Positions 13,861-24,859 of a stretch of DNA of 64,000 nucleotides are shown here, one piece after another. Source of the stretch: Blasia pusilla (taxonomy: Eukaryota > Marchantiophyta > Marchantiopsida > Blasiales); NCBI GenBank assembly GCA_050084515.1, contig CM114273.1, positions 20,150,001-20,214,000 on the forward strand, given 5' to 3'. Under the pieces are notes generated by a model, which made no database searches, was not told where the DNA came from, and saw nothing but the letters and a program-made list of their open reading frames with translations. A program made the position numbers and the translations under genes. Each line of letters opens with the position of its first letter. Within the stretch, counting starts at the first letter, position 1.

Positions 13861-14069
13861 GTGGAGTTAGTTGGCCAAGAGAGTTGTTGGAGAGGAACAC
13901 GCATGAAGAGGATATTCCGGTAGAGGATAGTCCCACGGAGAGACATGCCATGATATGTGTCTCTTTCTATGTTGTCGACACCTCTTCACTGTTGTGGGAT
14001 ACAAGGCGTGAGTTGTAGAGGACTGCAAACGATATCATGAGACAGAGAGAGTTAGGTGACGATCAAGAT

Positions 14070-15110
14070 TTTGGAATACAAACATTGACTCCATTGGATA
14101 CCACACCCATTATGTGGCAGTATCCAGAGGAGGATAAGAGGGTGTTAGATCTTTTTGGAGCGATCAGCTCAGAATTGACAACAATGTTGCAAGCAAGCAT
14201 ACGGGTGCATTAGAACCTTTATGTGGAGAGAGATGAGATCAACAATGAGTCTTATTGCGTCATGTGACAAGGTTGGTCTAGAGATATCCTTGTCTATTTC
14301 CGGTATGTGCAGTATGGGATTACTAGCATACACTACATGCCGACATCTCATTGTTGGGGACGCATGATCTGGATAGAGTTGGCACCATTTTTTTGGTGAT
14401 TGTTGGATGGCCATGTCAAGGTCATTCATGGGTTGGTTGAGGATTGAAAAATCCAAGATCAAGGATCTTTTGGGAGATGCTCTGAGTATTACGACACCTA
14501 CACGAGAGTCAGACATATTCTCAGGCGTACATTCTGGAGAACATGTGGCTGATGGGAGACACTCGTGCACAAGTGATGATAAGTGTGCATGAGGTGAGGT
14601 TGTGGTTGGGTTCTACCTTGTTGTTGGATGTAGGAGGAGTTGCATTACACGTACACTATCCAAAATTATGGTGGACGAACCTTCTACCATCTGAGGTGTT
14701 GAGGCGAGCTTATGATAGAGTTAAAAGAGCACCACACTTAACAATGGATGCAATATTGGATATAGGGCTTCAATCTCAGGTGGTGACTTAAGGTGATAGC
14801 CAATAGGGTGGGAGAATTGAGGGCAGGCTTACCTATATTGGTGAGCTTCCGAGCATCCCATGCCTTTCGTCAAGAAGGGCTAGGCATAATTTGGGATGAA
14901 GAGACCTGAGCATAACCTGAGCATAACCCCATGGCGTGTTCAAGAGCATGAACACGCCATGGGGTTTGCTATGGGTACTACGACGGTTCCAGATTTAATC
15001 GAGGCATCATGGAGAGAAGTTTTGGGGCATGCGATGGACCTCAACTTTCTCATATGGATAGTCAGTCTAGGTATGGTTGAGCAGAGACAGATGAGAGTAT
15101 CATCCATGTC
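14070..15110 (+). pseudogene. E1 C5-cytosine DNA methyltransferase domain (broken)
   Basis: The motifs occur in canonical order. Motif I is VLDLFGA (14,142-14,162). Motif IV is GWPCQGHS (14,405-14,428) and contains the Cys that attacks cytosine C6. Motif VI is LENM (14,534-14,545; ENV in E3). A YPKLWWTNLLP segment is motif VIII-like. Motif IX-like AMGF lies near 14,955, and motif X-like LGHAMDLN near 15,028. Such enzymes transfer methyl from S-adenosylmethionine to cytosine in DNA. The domain sits between protease and RT, as in E3. Motifs I and IV are in different frames, and a palindromic insertion (14,905-14,964) disrupts the region before motif IX, so this copy cannot make active enzyme. 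No BAH, CXXC or UBA domain is seen, and the motif order is unlike the rearranged plant DRM enzymes. Confidence 0.82.
14927..14964. repeat. Perfect 16-bp inverted repeat with 6-bp loop
   Basis: The arms are 14,927-14,942 and 14,949-14,964, exact reverse complements starting CCCCATGG. Just before lie two abutting copies of CCTGAGCATAA (14,905-14,915 and 14,916-14,926). The equivalent position in E3 has neither, so both arose in this copy, probably by template switching. Confidence 0.85.
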
Positions 15111-15589
15111 GTCACGTCCACAAGTTAGGACATTGCCTACAAGGTTTGTAGAGGCATTGGCTGGAGGCATGGCGAGGAGAGATAGGCACCCATGGACTTT
15201 TTGGGATGTTGTTCAAGCAGAGAGTACGAACGTGGCTAGAGTGGCACATGTTCATTTCTTAGGTGTGGAATATGATGTGGGAAGTCAGAGTGGGGTGGTT
15301 GTGTTGGAGGTGGCTAGGGTTGCTAGATAGCAACCAAAGTCAGAGGTTACGTCGTCTACGAGTGAGGTCATGATGGAGACTTGGGAGCTTGTGATATGTC
15401 TCGAGTTGACAAGAGGAGAGAGATGGAGGATCCATAGGTTTCTAAGAAGGCATGTGTGTTGTTTTTCCTTTAGTATGAGAGACTTGGGTACTTTGAAGGG
15501 TCCCGGGATACGGATAGATTTTGCTAGTGATATGCCAATCTTTTGTCGATCGTATAGGTATTCCGACATGTAGCAAGCCTTGATTCAGA

Positions 15590-16400
15590 GAAGAACTAGT
15601 TAGGACTTGTGGCATGGCAGGCAGGACTGATGGAGTTATTGCATGCGGAGTATGCATCTATTACAGTCATGCCAACGAAGAATGATATGTATGGCAACTA
15701 GACGAAAATGCGGATGTGTGGACATTATCGTCTTATCAACCGAAAGACAAGGTCAGATCAGTACGCCATGCCTACTTCGGAAGATATCTTTGATAAGGTA
15801 GGGTATGCAAAGATCTTGAGTACTTTAGATCTCTGTGCTGGCTATCATCAACTTCCTATCAGGGTGGATGACAGGGAGTAGACAATATTTGGGGGATTGA
15901 TCGATTTAAAAGAGATTGTTTATATTTGTGGCAGTTCTTACCATTTGGATTGAAAAATCCCCTTGTAGAGTTCGAGAGAGTGATGGATAGGATTCTGGCT
16001 GGCTTGGATTTTGTATAGTGTTACAGAGATAATATTCTTATCTATAGTTCCACGGTTGAGGAGCATGAGTGACGTGTGTAGGAGGTGTTCCAATGATCGC
16101 AGTAACATGGAGTGAAGTTACATCCAGGCAAGTGCAGGTTCTTTTAGGAGTAGATTGAGTACTTGGGACATACCATATACCCGAGTGAGTTAGGTGCTCA
16201 AGAGAAAAAGGTGGAGACTATTTTGCAGAGTCCATGCCCTATATTCGTGAGTCGAATCCGAGCATTTCTAGGACTGGAAAACTTCTATCGACAATATGTC
16301 AAGGGCTTAAGTGCGATGGCGAAGTCTTTGTCCTTGCTGACGAGACTTGATTAGGTTTGGCATTGGGGAGATGATCAAGAGCGAGCTCTTCACGATCTCA
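15590..16400 (+). pseudogene. pol: E1 reverse transcriptase domain (broken)
   Basis: Recognisable blocks are MRMCGHYRLIN (near 15,706), LDLCAGYHQLPI (near 15,828), FLPFGLKN in another frame, and CYRDNILIY at the active-site box near 16,021. The usual YADD is YRDN, so one catalytic Asp is lost. IEYLGHTIY follows. Several stops lie at positions where E3 or the family has Gln or Trp (for example 15,699-15,701). At least one frameshift occurs between LDL and FLPFG. Confidence 0.8.
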
Positions 16401-16745
16401 AGGATAGATTGATGTCCTCACCAATTTTGTAGAGACCAATTAGAGATCGTCCATTCCAATTACATACGGATTGGAGCATGTTGGGTCTAGGAGCCGTGCT
16501 TACTCAAAGAGATGACAAGGAGAGGGAGTTAGTTGTGGCTTATGTGAGCCGATTGAACAACATTGCAGAGGCAAAATACAACTCTTACGAGGGAGAGTGC
16601 TTGGCTGCAATATGGGCCGTCGCACATTTCAGGTGCTATCTATTAGATAACCCTTTCACACTTATCACTCATCATCACCAGTTGAGGTGGTTGATGGAGT
16701 CGTAAAAGCTTACGGGAAAGCTTTCCAGGTGGGCTCTATTATTAC
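16400..16745 (+). pseudogene. E1 RNase H domain (broken)
   Basis: FQLHTDWSMLGLGAVLTQ, YEGECLAAIWAVAHFRCYL and LITHHHQLRWLM are the three blocks of a gypsy RNase H. The third block normally reads TDHQPL; the catalytic Asp is His here (E3 keeps TDHQPL). Stops occur just after the third block. Confidence 0.8.
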
Positions 16746-17149
16746 AAGAGTACGACTATGTTCAAGGCGGTTCATAGGCTAGGTTGGTTGAACCAAGATG
16801 CAAAGTCGTAACCTATGTCCGAGTCACAGAGATGACACATGGGCTCGGTTGCACGGAGAGACTAATGAGGAGATGGTGCCCGGTTGGCACGCATCTGCCT
16901 TCATTTCTTAGTTGATAATGACTGGTCAGAAACATGTGGGGTAGATGATGAGTCTCAAGATCCAAAGGTTAGTGACGAGGTGACGGGTAGTCGTGATATC
17001 CATCACAACATGGAGGTTTTGGAGTTCCTACGTATTGACGTCATAGCAAGTGCAGTGAGTTCTAGGGAGTAGGATCGGATCCTATAGTGAGCCAGGAGGT
17101 TCAAGTGGGATGGGACACATATTCTATGGAGATGGGGAGATGATAGGGT

Positions 17150-18240
17150 ATGAGTTGTGCCTCATCCTTTCCAATGAGCACGGGTAGTGCGACCTGCCCA
17201 CGAGGACTTGGGGCATTTTGGAGTAACGCGTACTTACAACTTACTCTAGGTTCAATATTGGTGGCGCAAAATGCATACTAAGGTTCAAAAATTTGTAGCT
17301 AGGTGTATGGTATGTGACCGAGTGCGAGCATCTTTCAATGATCCCTTTCCGCAGTTACATCCTTTGCCGCTTATGGATTTAGGTTATCAGTGGAGTCTAG
17401 ACTTCGTGAGACTTTTGTCATTGACGGGGCATCATCATAGGTATGTGTTGGTCATGGTGGAGCATTTCTCCAAGTGGATAGGTTTGGTGGCACTATGTGA
17501 CAAGGCAAGTGAGGGAGCGGCTTATGCATTTCTAGATTGTGTGCTTAGTCATTTTGGTGCACTGGAAAAGGTGTTGACTGACCAAGGTATCGAGTTCAGG
17601 GGAGAGTTTCAAGCCTTGTGTGATCAGGCGCTAAAAGATCACCGCACCATGTCCAGAGAAGATCCTGAGGCAAATGGGTTGGCAGAGAGAGTAGTATAGA
17701 CGAGGAAGAGAGGGTTACGCAAGTTTGGCTCGCAGTGAGGACATTTGAGGGAGTGGGACCCCATTGCCATGGGTTATCACTTTAATCGGCAAGCATCCCT
17801 TGCATCATTTTCATCGTGCTTTTTGCTCCATGGGAGAGAGCCTGATTTACCTATAGCTATTGGACATTACATGGCAGAGGTATTAGATCTTGGTGACCCA
17901 AAGGTGTGGGCACAAGCATGTTCTCAAAGGGCAGAGATTTTTTGTAAGGTTATGCCCATGGCATTTGAGAACTTATCTGTTGCTCAACACAGGGATACAT
18001 TGAGATACACGATCATTCATGGAGGAGATTATCGTCCAGGGATTAGGAGGTTATATCCTGGAGATTATACGTGTTTACATCACACGGCACCCACGACGCT
18101 AGATATCACTGCATCTAGCGTTGACCAACCGGAGTCCTTATGTTGGAGGTACGGGATGGTATGGTTTGGAAGGATCATGTGCGCAACTTTGTGTCATGTT
18201 ATCTTCCGAACGTGGAGGAAAATGGATCCAAACTTGGTAG
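17150..18240 (+). pseudogene. E1 integrase with GPY/F-like tail (broken)
   Basis: An HHCC zinc module is visible: RPAHEDLGHFG, then CMVCDRV. The core follows with WSLDFVRL (first Asp), LTDQGIEF (second Asp) and NGLAERVV (Glu). After the core comes a tail with PMAFENLSVAQHRDTLRY and PGDYTCLHH, similar to gypsy C-terminal integrase regions. A stop follows the ERVV motif, and the frame resumes at 17,745. Confidence 0.82.
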
Positions 18241-18260
18241 TGTTCCCTGCACACTTGAGG

Positions 18261-18401
18261 AGTATGTTGTGCGGATTTGTGAGGGATGCAGCCACCATAT
18301 TAGTGTGTAATGGTTGTTCTTGAGGGTGGCATATAACATGTCTAGCTACCCCTCTTGATGCAGTTCCCACGGGACGTTAGTTGTGTCCTAGATGTGTATA
18401 G
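18261..18401 (+). pseudogene. E1 C-terminal PHD finger
   Basis: The last segment of pol has the C4HC3 spacing of a PHD zinc finger: MLCG, ILVCNGC, a stop in place of one residue, GWHITCL, then LCPRCV and the natural stop at 18,399-18,401. The first ligand Cys is Ser here (Cys in E3). PHD fingers usually bind histone H3 tails. This position is where chromoviruses carry a chromodomain, so a role in targeting integration to chromatin is a reasonable inference. Two in-frame stops break it. Confidence 0.75.
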
Positions 18402-18469
18402 GATAGTAGGTCATGTCAAGTAGATATGATGTCTACTATTTGGAGTTAGGTAGACCCAACTGCCAGTTA

Positions 18470-18900
18470 GGGGGGGTTGCACGGTCTCCATGTACATGCA
18501 TGAGTTCATTTCTTGTATGTGTGGATCTACCTGTATGTTGGGAAGATCAATGTTGTTGTGTGTGGATGTGACCAACGATGTGTATTGTGTAGTGATGTGT
18601 ATGCGCATGATAGCTAACGCATCTTAATTAGATTACCCATGAGTTCTACTACGTTGATCATATAGTGAGTCAACGTACTGTTGGGTGTAGCTTCGTCTTG
18701 AGGTGTCAATTGAAGTTGCCGTCAAGTTTGTTGTGTCGAAGGGTCATTTCGTACGATTTCCCTATTTTGGGTCTTTGTCAGTCAGTGATATGCTGAGGAG
18801 GTTGGCGGTCAGTTAGTAACATGTGCACGTATGTTACTAGGGAGAGGGATATTTTTAGGGGAAGGGACTTTGGCTCTTCCAAATGGGTGGCAAGACAACC
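18470..18900 (+). repeat. E1 polypurine tract and 3' LTR (truncated)
   Basis: A G-rich tract (AGTTAGGGGGGG, near 18,465-18,476) lies shortly after the pol stop, as expected for plus-strand priming. The following sequence (18,480-18,610) is homologous to 46,388-46,500 and 45,749-45,860 (reverse strand), which follow E3 in the same way. The part 18,640-18,890 is homologous to 60,440-60,720. The 3' end is lost. Confidence 0.55.
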
Positions 18901-19009
18901 ATGAGACACTAAATGGAGATTCAAGATAGATGCTAGCCAGAAGACACAAGAAACTGGATTCCAAGCTCCATGATGCGTTTTGGGAAGCCAAGAGTTGCAT
19001 AATCTACAA

Positions 19010-20814
19010 GAAGCTATGGCCAAGGCATCTTCATTGATAACTAGTCAAACTTTGGTTTGGGTTGAGGGTCAAAACCAAGGGACCAAGGGGATATTGTGGA
19101 AGATGGTATTCCCATGGAGAATCCCAAAAGTACCAGTAAGGGGGACACTCTTCCTTCCTACCCCTTCGCCTTCTTACAAAGTTTACAAAATATTCTACCA
19201 TTGACTGAATCAAACTCAATCTAATAATACATTAAGTACCATACATCCTTCCAAGCTACTCTAACTTTTTCAGCCAAACCCGCACAGCTTCCTGATGGAG
19301 GCTGCTCTTCTCTGTCATCAGATGAGCGAGACAATGCGATAATGTCAGGCCCATCGGATATTCGTTTTTATCTAGGAAGGAAGTCATAGTCTTCGTCTTT
19401 TCACCATGTGAATAAGTGGGTGTAGACTACAACTTCAAGGCACGGGAGAAGGGTTAATCCCTGGCCCTAATCGACACAAACCCTGGTCCTAATCAGGAGA
19501 ACGGAGAAACCTTGGCCCTAATCGATAGAAACCGTGGCCCAAATTAGGAGAACTTGCTAAGGAACAAGAAAAGACACTATGCGAGAATGGTGAGTCGAGA
19601 GCTCTGAGCGCCGAGACCAAGTTGCACAAACAAACCCGAATCGGAAGGCCGCACAACAAACCCGGCTCATGGGTCAAATTAGAGAAGAATCGCCAATCTG
19701 AGTTGGAAAATTGCAGAGATAAAATGCAAAGCAGCAGGGCCTTCGCGAGAGTCACGAAATGGCCACTGTCACAAATTTGCAACATAGCCACATTGAGACG
19801 CCAAAAACCCTGCACAAGCGCAAGATACGCGACCCAGAAAAAAGGCAATACAGGCACCTAGCCAAGCGAACGCATAGCGGTGCGACAACGCGCCCTACAA
19901 AAAAGCGAATCACCCAACCAAGAAGAAATGCCACCAAGTAGCAAATTGGCCTAAGCTCCGAGAAACAATGCGACCAAGTTGCTAATCGGAACAACGGAAC
20001 AACATGACAACAAAAATTGGCACGGGTTTTAGCAAAAGCGAGAGGGAGTCACCTAGCAAAGCAGCACCACTTCCAGCTATAGCAAGACAGAATCACAAAG
20101 CAGAGCCTCGGAGGCTGGATAAGCAGATTTTTGCATGAGGAGATTGAGGCAAATGACGGTCTCAAGGCTCGAAGAGCCACATTGAGACGTCAAAAGGCCC
20201 AAAAACCGTGCACAAACAAGAGATACGGGACCCAACAGAAAGTCGACAAAGTCACCTAGCCAAGAAAAAAGGCATCCAAGATTTCGAGCAGCAACGCAGC
20301 GCTACAGAAAAGCGAACAGAATCACCGTGCAAATCAAAAATGCCACCAAGTAGCAAATCGGCCTAAGCTTCCAGCAACAATGCGATCGAGCAGCAAATCG
20401 ACAAAGGTTCTAGCAGTAGCGAGACGTCATAGAGCAGAGCGGAGCTTCGAAGGTTGCAGAAGCAGATTTTCGAGGGATTGAGGCAAATGGCGATCAAGCA
20501 GCAAATCCACACACGTTCTAGCAATAGCGAGAGGTCACAGAGCAGAGCTTCGAAGGCTGCAGAAGCAGATTTTTGGGGGATTGAGGCAAATGGCGATCGA
20601 GCAACAAATGGACACACGTTCTAGCAATATCTTGACTACTCACGTTCGTTGCTTCCTGCCCTTGACTAGGCGCTTGGTTCTAAGGTCTCAAACCTTTCTT
20701 GCCTTGCTTTTCTCCTTGCAAGTATCTACGTAGCCCATGCTTCTTTCTTGCCTAAGGCTAATGGCAAGACACTTGCATGTCTTACCTCGTGTTAGTGCCA
20801 CGGTCGGTTCTACC
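19010..20814. repeat. Repeat family R, copy 1 (non-coding)
   Basis: From about 19,076 to 20,814 the sequence is nearly identical to 35,046-36,792. It holds no recognisable protein. Its 3' part contains about three units of 103-108 bp built on 'ttctagca(a/g)tagcgag' (starts near 20,408, 20,516 and 20,619). Its last part is the start of a segment present at 34,305 and 36,615. It looks like a non-autonomous LTR-type retroelement. The right end abuts the truncated 5' LTR of E2 at 20,815. Confidence 0.7.
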
Positions 20815-21771
20815 ACATTAGCGGGCTCACGCTAAGATGGTTTGCGCGTTGGAGTTGTCTCAAAGAGGAGACAAGAGATGAGACGCAAGCGAGAAGCCGC
20901 GTTTCAGATGTGATGGTCGTGACTCGGAAACCTGGACCAAACGCGGAATGAGACTTGAAAGAAGTCGAATCTAGGAAGTGGGTTGCCAAAGGAAAGATCC
21001 GGACTTGGAACGCCACTTGCGTTTGAGAGTTTCCGACTGTATTTATGGCCATAACTTTTAGCTCCAAGAAGCGTTTGGAGCAAATAAGAGTGCGTTGGAA
21101 AGCTTATGGAGAGCTGGTTGAAACACACTAAAGATCGCTGCAAACGCATAAGCAGCGGCCGAGATACGACCCGAAAACGACTGTAAGTGGAGTCGGGTTG
21201 AGGGCCACAATGTAGGGCCCGAACCTCTTTTCCCAAAGGGGAGGGGTTATTGGAGAACCCCAGAAGTACTAGTAAGGGGGAAGGTCTCCGAGAGTGCTTG
21301 GAACCCAAACCCCACTTTGGGCGCCAGCGGGCGGCTCAAGGGCATGGAACGGAACGCGAGTTTGGGCGTTGGGTTGGAAAACCTGCACCAAGTCCATTGA
21401 GGCGATTTTAGACATCCCTCTTGGATTTCACGCCGCGACTCAATTACTTGGGTCTCGGTTCGGAACTCACACGAGGACCGTTGAACAGTTGGGATCGCTA
21501 GGCGTGTAAGTGCCGTTTCAGATCCCTGGACTAACCAGGAAGTCTGTTCCAAGTCTTGAAGGACTTGTCATGTGTTGGGAGCTAGGAATTAAGGAAGGTT
21601 GAGCTTGATGAGACGCCGAGTTGAGGACTCGGTGGGTTGGAACGCCGGTTGGCCAAACCCGACTAACGAGAGTGCGTGTTTGGGTGCAGATCGGCAATGA
21701 GTTCGTGACCTACTGAACGCACGCTTCCACAACACTAAAGATTGACGTTCAAGGAGAGTAGGGGCGCGACA
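20815..21771 (+). repeat. E2 5' LTR (first 44 bp missing)
   Basis: It matches 26,904-27,855 almost base for base; the differences seen are a few substitutions and small indels (for example near 21,256-21,290). It ends GGGGCGCGACA, the inverse of the TGTCGCGACCC that starts the 3' LTR. The missing start coincides with the junction to repeat R. Confidence 0.9.
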
Positions 21772-22701
21772 CCCGAAGAGCTGAACGCCAGTCGTGAGGA
21801 CGTCCCAGTGGCGACTCCTTCCGTGGGGCCATTGGGCACAAACTCAGGGGAAAGGACGGAGTCCAGCGAGACGTTGGACTTGTTGAAGGTGTTGGTGGAG
21901 AAGATGTCCCAGCAAAGCAAGCGGATTGCGGAGTTAGAGGCCACTCGAAACCCGAGTGCGGGCAAAAAGCTCTGCAAGACGAACTGCCACGCCATTTACT
22001 TTGGAGTGGGGCGCTCATGAAAGTGAAGGATTTCCTTATGGGCGAATCAGATTTTCGAGGCGCAGAAGGCTGCTGAGCAGGACAAGGTGACGGTAGCCGT
22101 TACTTTCCTTAAGGATCATGCTCTGCAATGGTGGACCGCTCAACGAGAGAAATATCTGGGCGGTGAGTCACCTCTGAGTTGGGAGGAGTTCAAGGAGTTG
22201 ATTGGGGATCGGTTCACTCCGGAGTACCAAGGGTTGCGTGACACGGTGGAATGCGTGCGGATGCGGTGAGTGGTTCCTTAAGCGGCGTATGTGAGGGAGT
22301 TTAGTGCGAAACTGACTTCTAGTCCGAAGATGGATGAGCACGCGAAGAAGGCTATCTTCATCAGTGGACTCAAGCCGAGCGCTGAGAAGGCCCTTTACCG
22401 AATGTCGACGTTGCCAGAGACCTGCGCGGACCTTCTGAAGCTAGCAGAGCAGATTGGGGACGATGAGGTCCAAACCCAGAAACCCTTCGAGTCAAAAGTT
22501 TTATCGAAGAAGTCGAAAAATAAGGAGGCGTTCAAAAGAGGCTGGAGTGGGGGCCAACACGAACCAGGAGAGTCGTATGCCCCGGCAGCAAAATGATTGG
22601 AACTTCATGCGAATTTGAAAGGAGGACAACACTCAAAGACAGGGAACGGCTAGGTCGTATGCTACAACTGTGGCGAACCGGGTCACTTGTCGAAAGGGTG
22701 T
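21772..22701 (+). pseudogene. gag: E2 gag with CCHC zinc knuckle (broken)
   Basis: A coiled-coil-like start (VEKMSQQSKRIAELEA) is followed by retrotransposon-gag blocks ALQWWTAQREKY, SWEEFKELIGDRFTPEY and FISGLKPS. A perfect CX2CX4HX4C knuckle, CYNCGEPGHLSKGC, lies at 22,660-22,701. Stops or frameshifts occur near 22,018, 22,084 and 22,280. Confidence 0.85.
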
Positions 22702-23328
22702 TCGAAACCGAAGGTTAGTAATGGGAGTATGATTGCGTTTGCTGCTAAGCATCTGTTGGCGGGCGATATGGAGACGTCCCTTCAAGTCACCAAGAGGACG
22801 CACAATTTGGTGTACCTAAGATCCAAGATTGCTGATCGCGATGTGTTGTTGCTCGTGGATACAGGTGCTTCGCACTCCTTCCTAAGCCCGAGAATCGTGA
22901 AGGAACTGGGGCTGTCTATCTCTAAGGCGGACGAGCCCATTCGAGTGGGATTTGCAGGAGGCAAGTCTCATCGGACTTCTGATTTGGTCTTGGGTTTGAC
23001 AGTAGGATGCGGGGTATTCGAGTTGAAGGAGAATTTCACTGTATGCGAAATGGACGGCATTGACGGAGTTTTGGGGAATACATTCCTAGATGCGTATGAG
23101 GTGGAGTTAAGACGCCGACCATTGAGGTTGAGCGTCTTGCTAAAAGGCAAACGGTTACAGGTGCGGTTGGTCCGTGAGGTTCCAGCAAAGATGGAGTTGG
23201 TGAACTCGATCACAAGGAGGAGCATGACTGAGTTGGAGGATGGATTCCTCTGCTTGATGAGACAAGTGGAGGAGGCTACAAGCAGTATACGCAGAGATCA
23301 GGACGCTGCTTCAAGGGGAATCCCATAA
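22687..23328 (+). pseudogene. E2 retropepsin-like aspartic protease
   Basis: LLLVDTGASHSFLSP carries the catalytic DTG at 22,858-22,866. The downstream GVLGNTFLDAYEVEL matches the usual ILGMDWL region of gypsy proteases. This 213-codon frame is the longest intact stretch of this part of the element and runs without a stop from the zinc knuckle. Confidence 0.85.
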
Positions 23329-23334
23329 CCACTC

Positions 23335-24020
23335 CAGGAAGTGGTCAAGGAGTTTGAGGATGTCTTGACAAATGAGCTTCCGACTGAATTGCCGCCGCAT
23401 AGAGCCGTAGATCATAAGATAGAGATCATACCCGGTTCCCAACCGCCTTCAAAAGCACCATATAGGTTGAATCAGGAGGAACTTCTTGAGTTGAAAAGCG
23501 ATTAAGTGAGCTCTTGGAAAAGGGTTACATTAGGACTAGCAAGTCACATTATGGAGTACTGTTCTCTTTGTAAAGAAGAAGGATGGAAAGATGAGGTGTG
23601 TTGATTACCGTGCATGAACAAAGTGACGGTTCGAACAATTATCCTCTTCAGGATAGATGATCTCTTTGATAATTTGCGCGCGAGATATTTCAGTAGGATT
23701 GACTTGAAGTCAGGATATTACAGATTCGGATTGCCGAGGCAGATGTGGAGAAGAGGCTGCGTGCGAGGACAAGATACTGTTCCTTTGAGTTTGTAGTGAT
23801 GCCTTTCAGTCTATGTAACGCGCCTCCGACGTTCACCACATTGATGAACTCCATTTTTCACAAGGAAATGGATGAGTATGTTATCATCTATATCGATGAT
23901 ATACTTATCTATTCGAAGTCACTAGAGGAGCACGTTCGACATGTGAGAGCGGTCTTGTCTAAGCTAAGGGCAAATCAGCTGTATGCGAATATAGAGAAGA
24001 GCGAATTTGGTTTGAGTTAG
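23335..24020 (+). pseudogene. pol: E2 reverse transcriptase (broken)
   Basis: Blocks seen are HKIEIIPGSQPPSKAPYRL, LLEKGYIRTSKSHYG, SRIDLKSGYYRF, VMPFSLCNAPPTF and IIYIDDILIYSKS with the catalytic YIDD at 23,889-23,900. The frame shifts near 23,500, 23,570, 23,610 and 23,745, so no full polymerase is encoded. Confidence 0.88.
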
Positions 24021-24029
24021 ATCAAATTC

Positions 24030-24758
24030 TTGGGTCACGTGGTCAGTGCAAATGGCGTCAGTCCAGACATGGAAAAGGTAAAAGCGATTTCCGAGTGGGA
24101 ACCCCCATCCACTGTAAAGGGGATGAGGAGGTTCATAGGTGCGGTGCAATTTTACCGTACTTATGTAAAAAACTTTTCGGGAATTGTGAGACCTCTCACG
24201 GATTGGACGGCAAAGTTTGCCAACACGACTTGGACCCAGGAAGTTAATGAGGCATTCAACCGAGTGAAGCAGATTCTATCGCAGGAACCAGTGTTAAAGC
24301 TGCCGGAGTTTGACAAACCGTTCGAAGTCCATACCGATGCTAGTGATTTCGCGGTTGCAGAAATGTTGGTGCAAGAAGGGAGACCGGTGGCATATGAGAG
24401 CAAGAAGCTTAGCGATACTGAAAGGAGATGGCCTACTCACGAGAAAGAGTTGTTCGCGGTGGTACATTGCTTGAGGAAGTGGCGGCATTATCTAGGGCTC
24501 CACAGGACTCGAGTATTCACCGATAATATATCACTCAAGTATTTTGAGACCCAAGATCGAGTGACACCGAAACAACTGCGGTGGCATGATACCTTGGCGC
24601 TGATGGATGTAGAGTTGATCCACAAGCCAGGTAAAGATAATGTGATTCAGATGATCGTTAAGTCGCAAGGAGGAACACATGCCATCGGCGACACAGTTTT
24701 GAGAGCAATGTTCCCTAAGGAAACAAACTGGAGAGAAGGATTCGTGAAGGATATATGA
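24030..24758 (+). pseudogene. E2 RT thumb and RNase H
   Basis: One 242-codon frame contains IGAVQFYRTYVKNFS, FEVHTDASDFAVAEML, HEKELFAVVHCLRKWRHYL and VFTDNISLKYF, the Asp, Glu and Asp blocks of gypsy RNase H. It ends HKPGKDNVIQM, where functional elements usually continue as VADALSR, suggesting local decay. Confidence 0.85.
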
Positions 24759-24859
24759 AGGATGCTCAAGCAGGGGAATACTTGAGGAAGTTGAAGCAGG
24801 GTGAGAAGGTGGCCAACATAAGTTTGAGGCAAGGTTTACTAAGGTTCAACAGTAGGATC

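Larger units (their letters stand above)
12490..18900 (+). mobile_element. E1: 5'-truncated Ty3/gypsy element carrying DNA methyltransferase and PHD finger
   Basis: The order on the plus strand is gag tail, degenerate protease, C5-cytosine methyltransferase, reverse transcriptase, RNase H, integrase, PHD finger, polypurine tract and the start of an LTR. RT before integrase places it in Ty3/gypsy (Metaviridae-type). It is collinear with E3 (minus strand, 46.5-53.3 kb). It lacks a 5' LTR and the capsid part of gag, and it has many stops and frameshifts, so it is dead. The 3' LTR runs into family R sequence after about 18,900. Confidence 0.88.

Noticed and set aside
14070-15110. Host DNMT gene fragment inserted by chance in a retroelement
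   Set aside because: Two diverged copies share the same flanking pol sequences and position, so the domain belongs to the element.
20363-20617. Cys/Ser/Leu-rich small protein on the minus strand
   Set aside because: It is the translation of the ~105-bp tandem repeats of family R and occurs again at 36,339-36,593 for the same reason.
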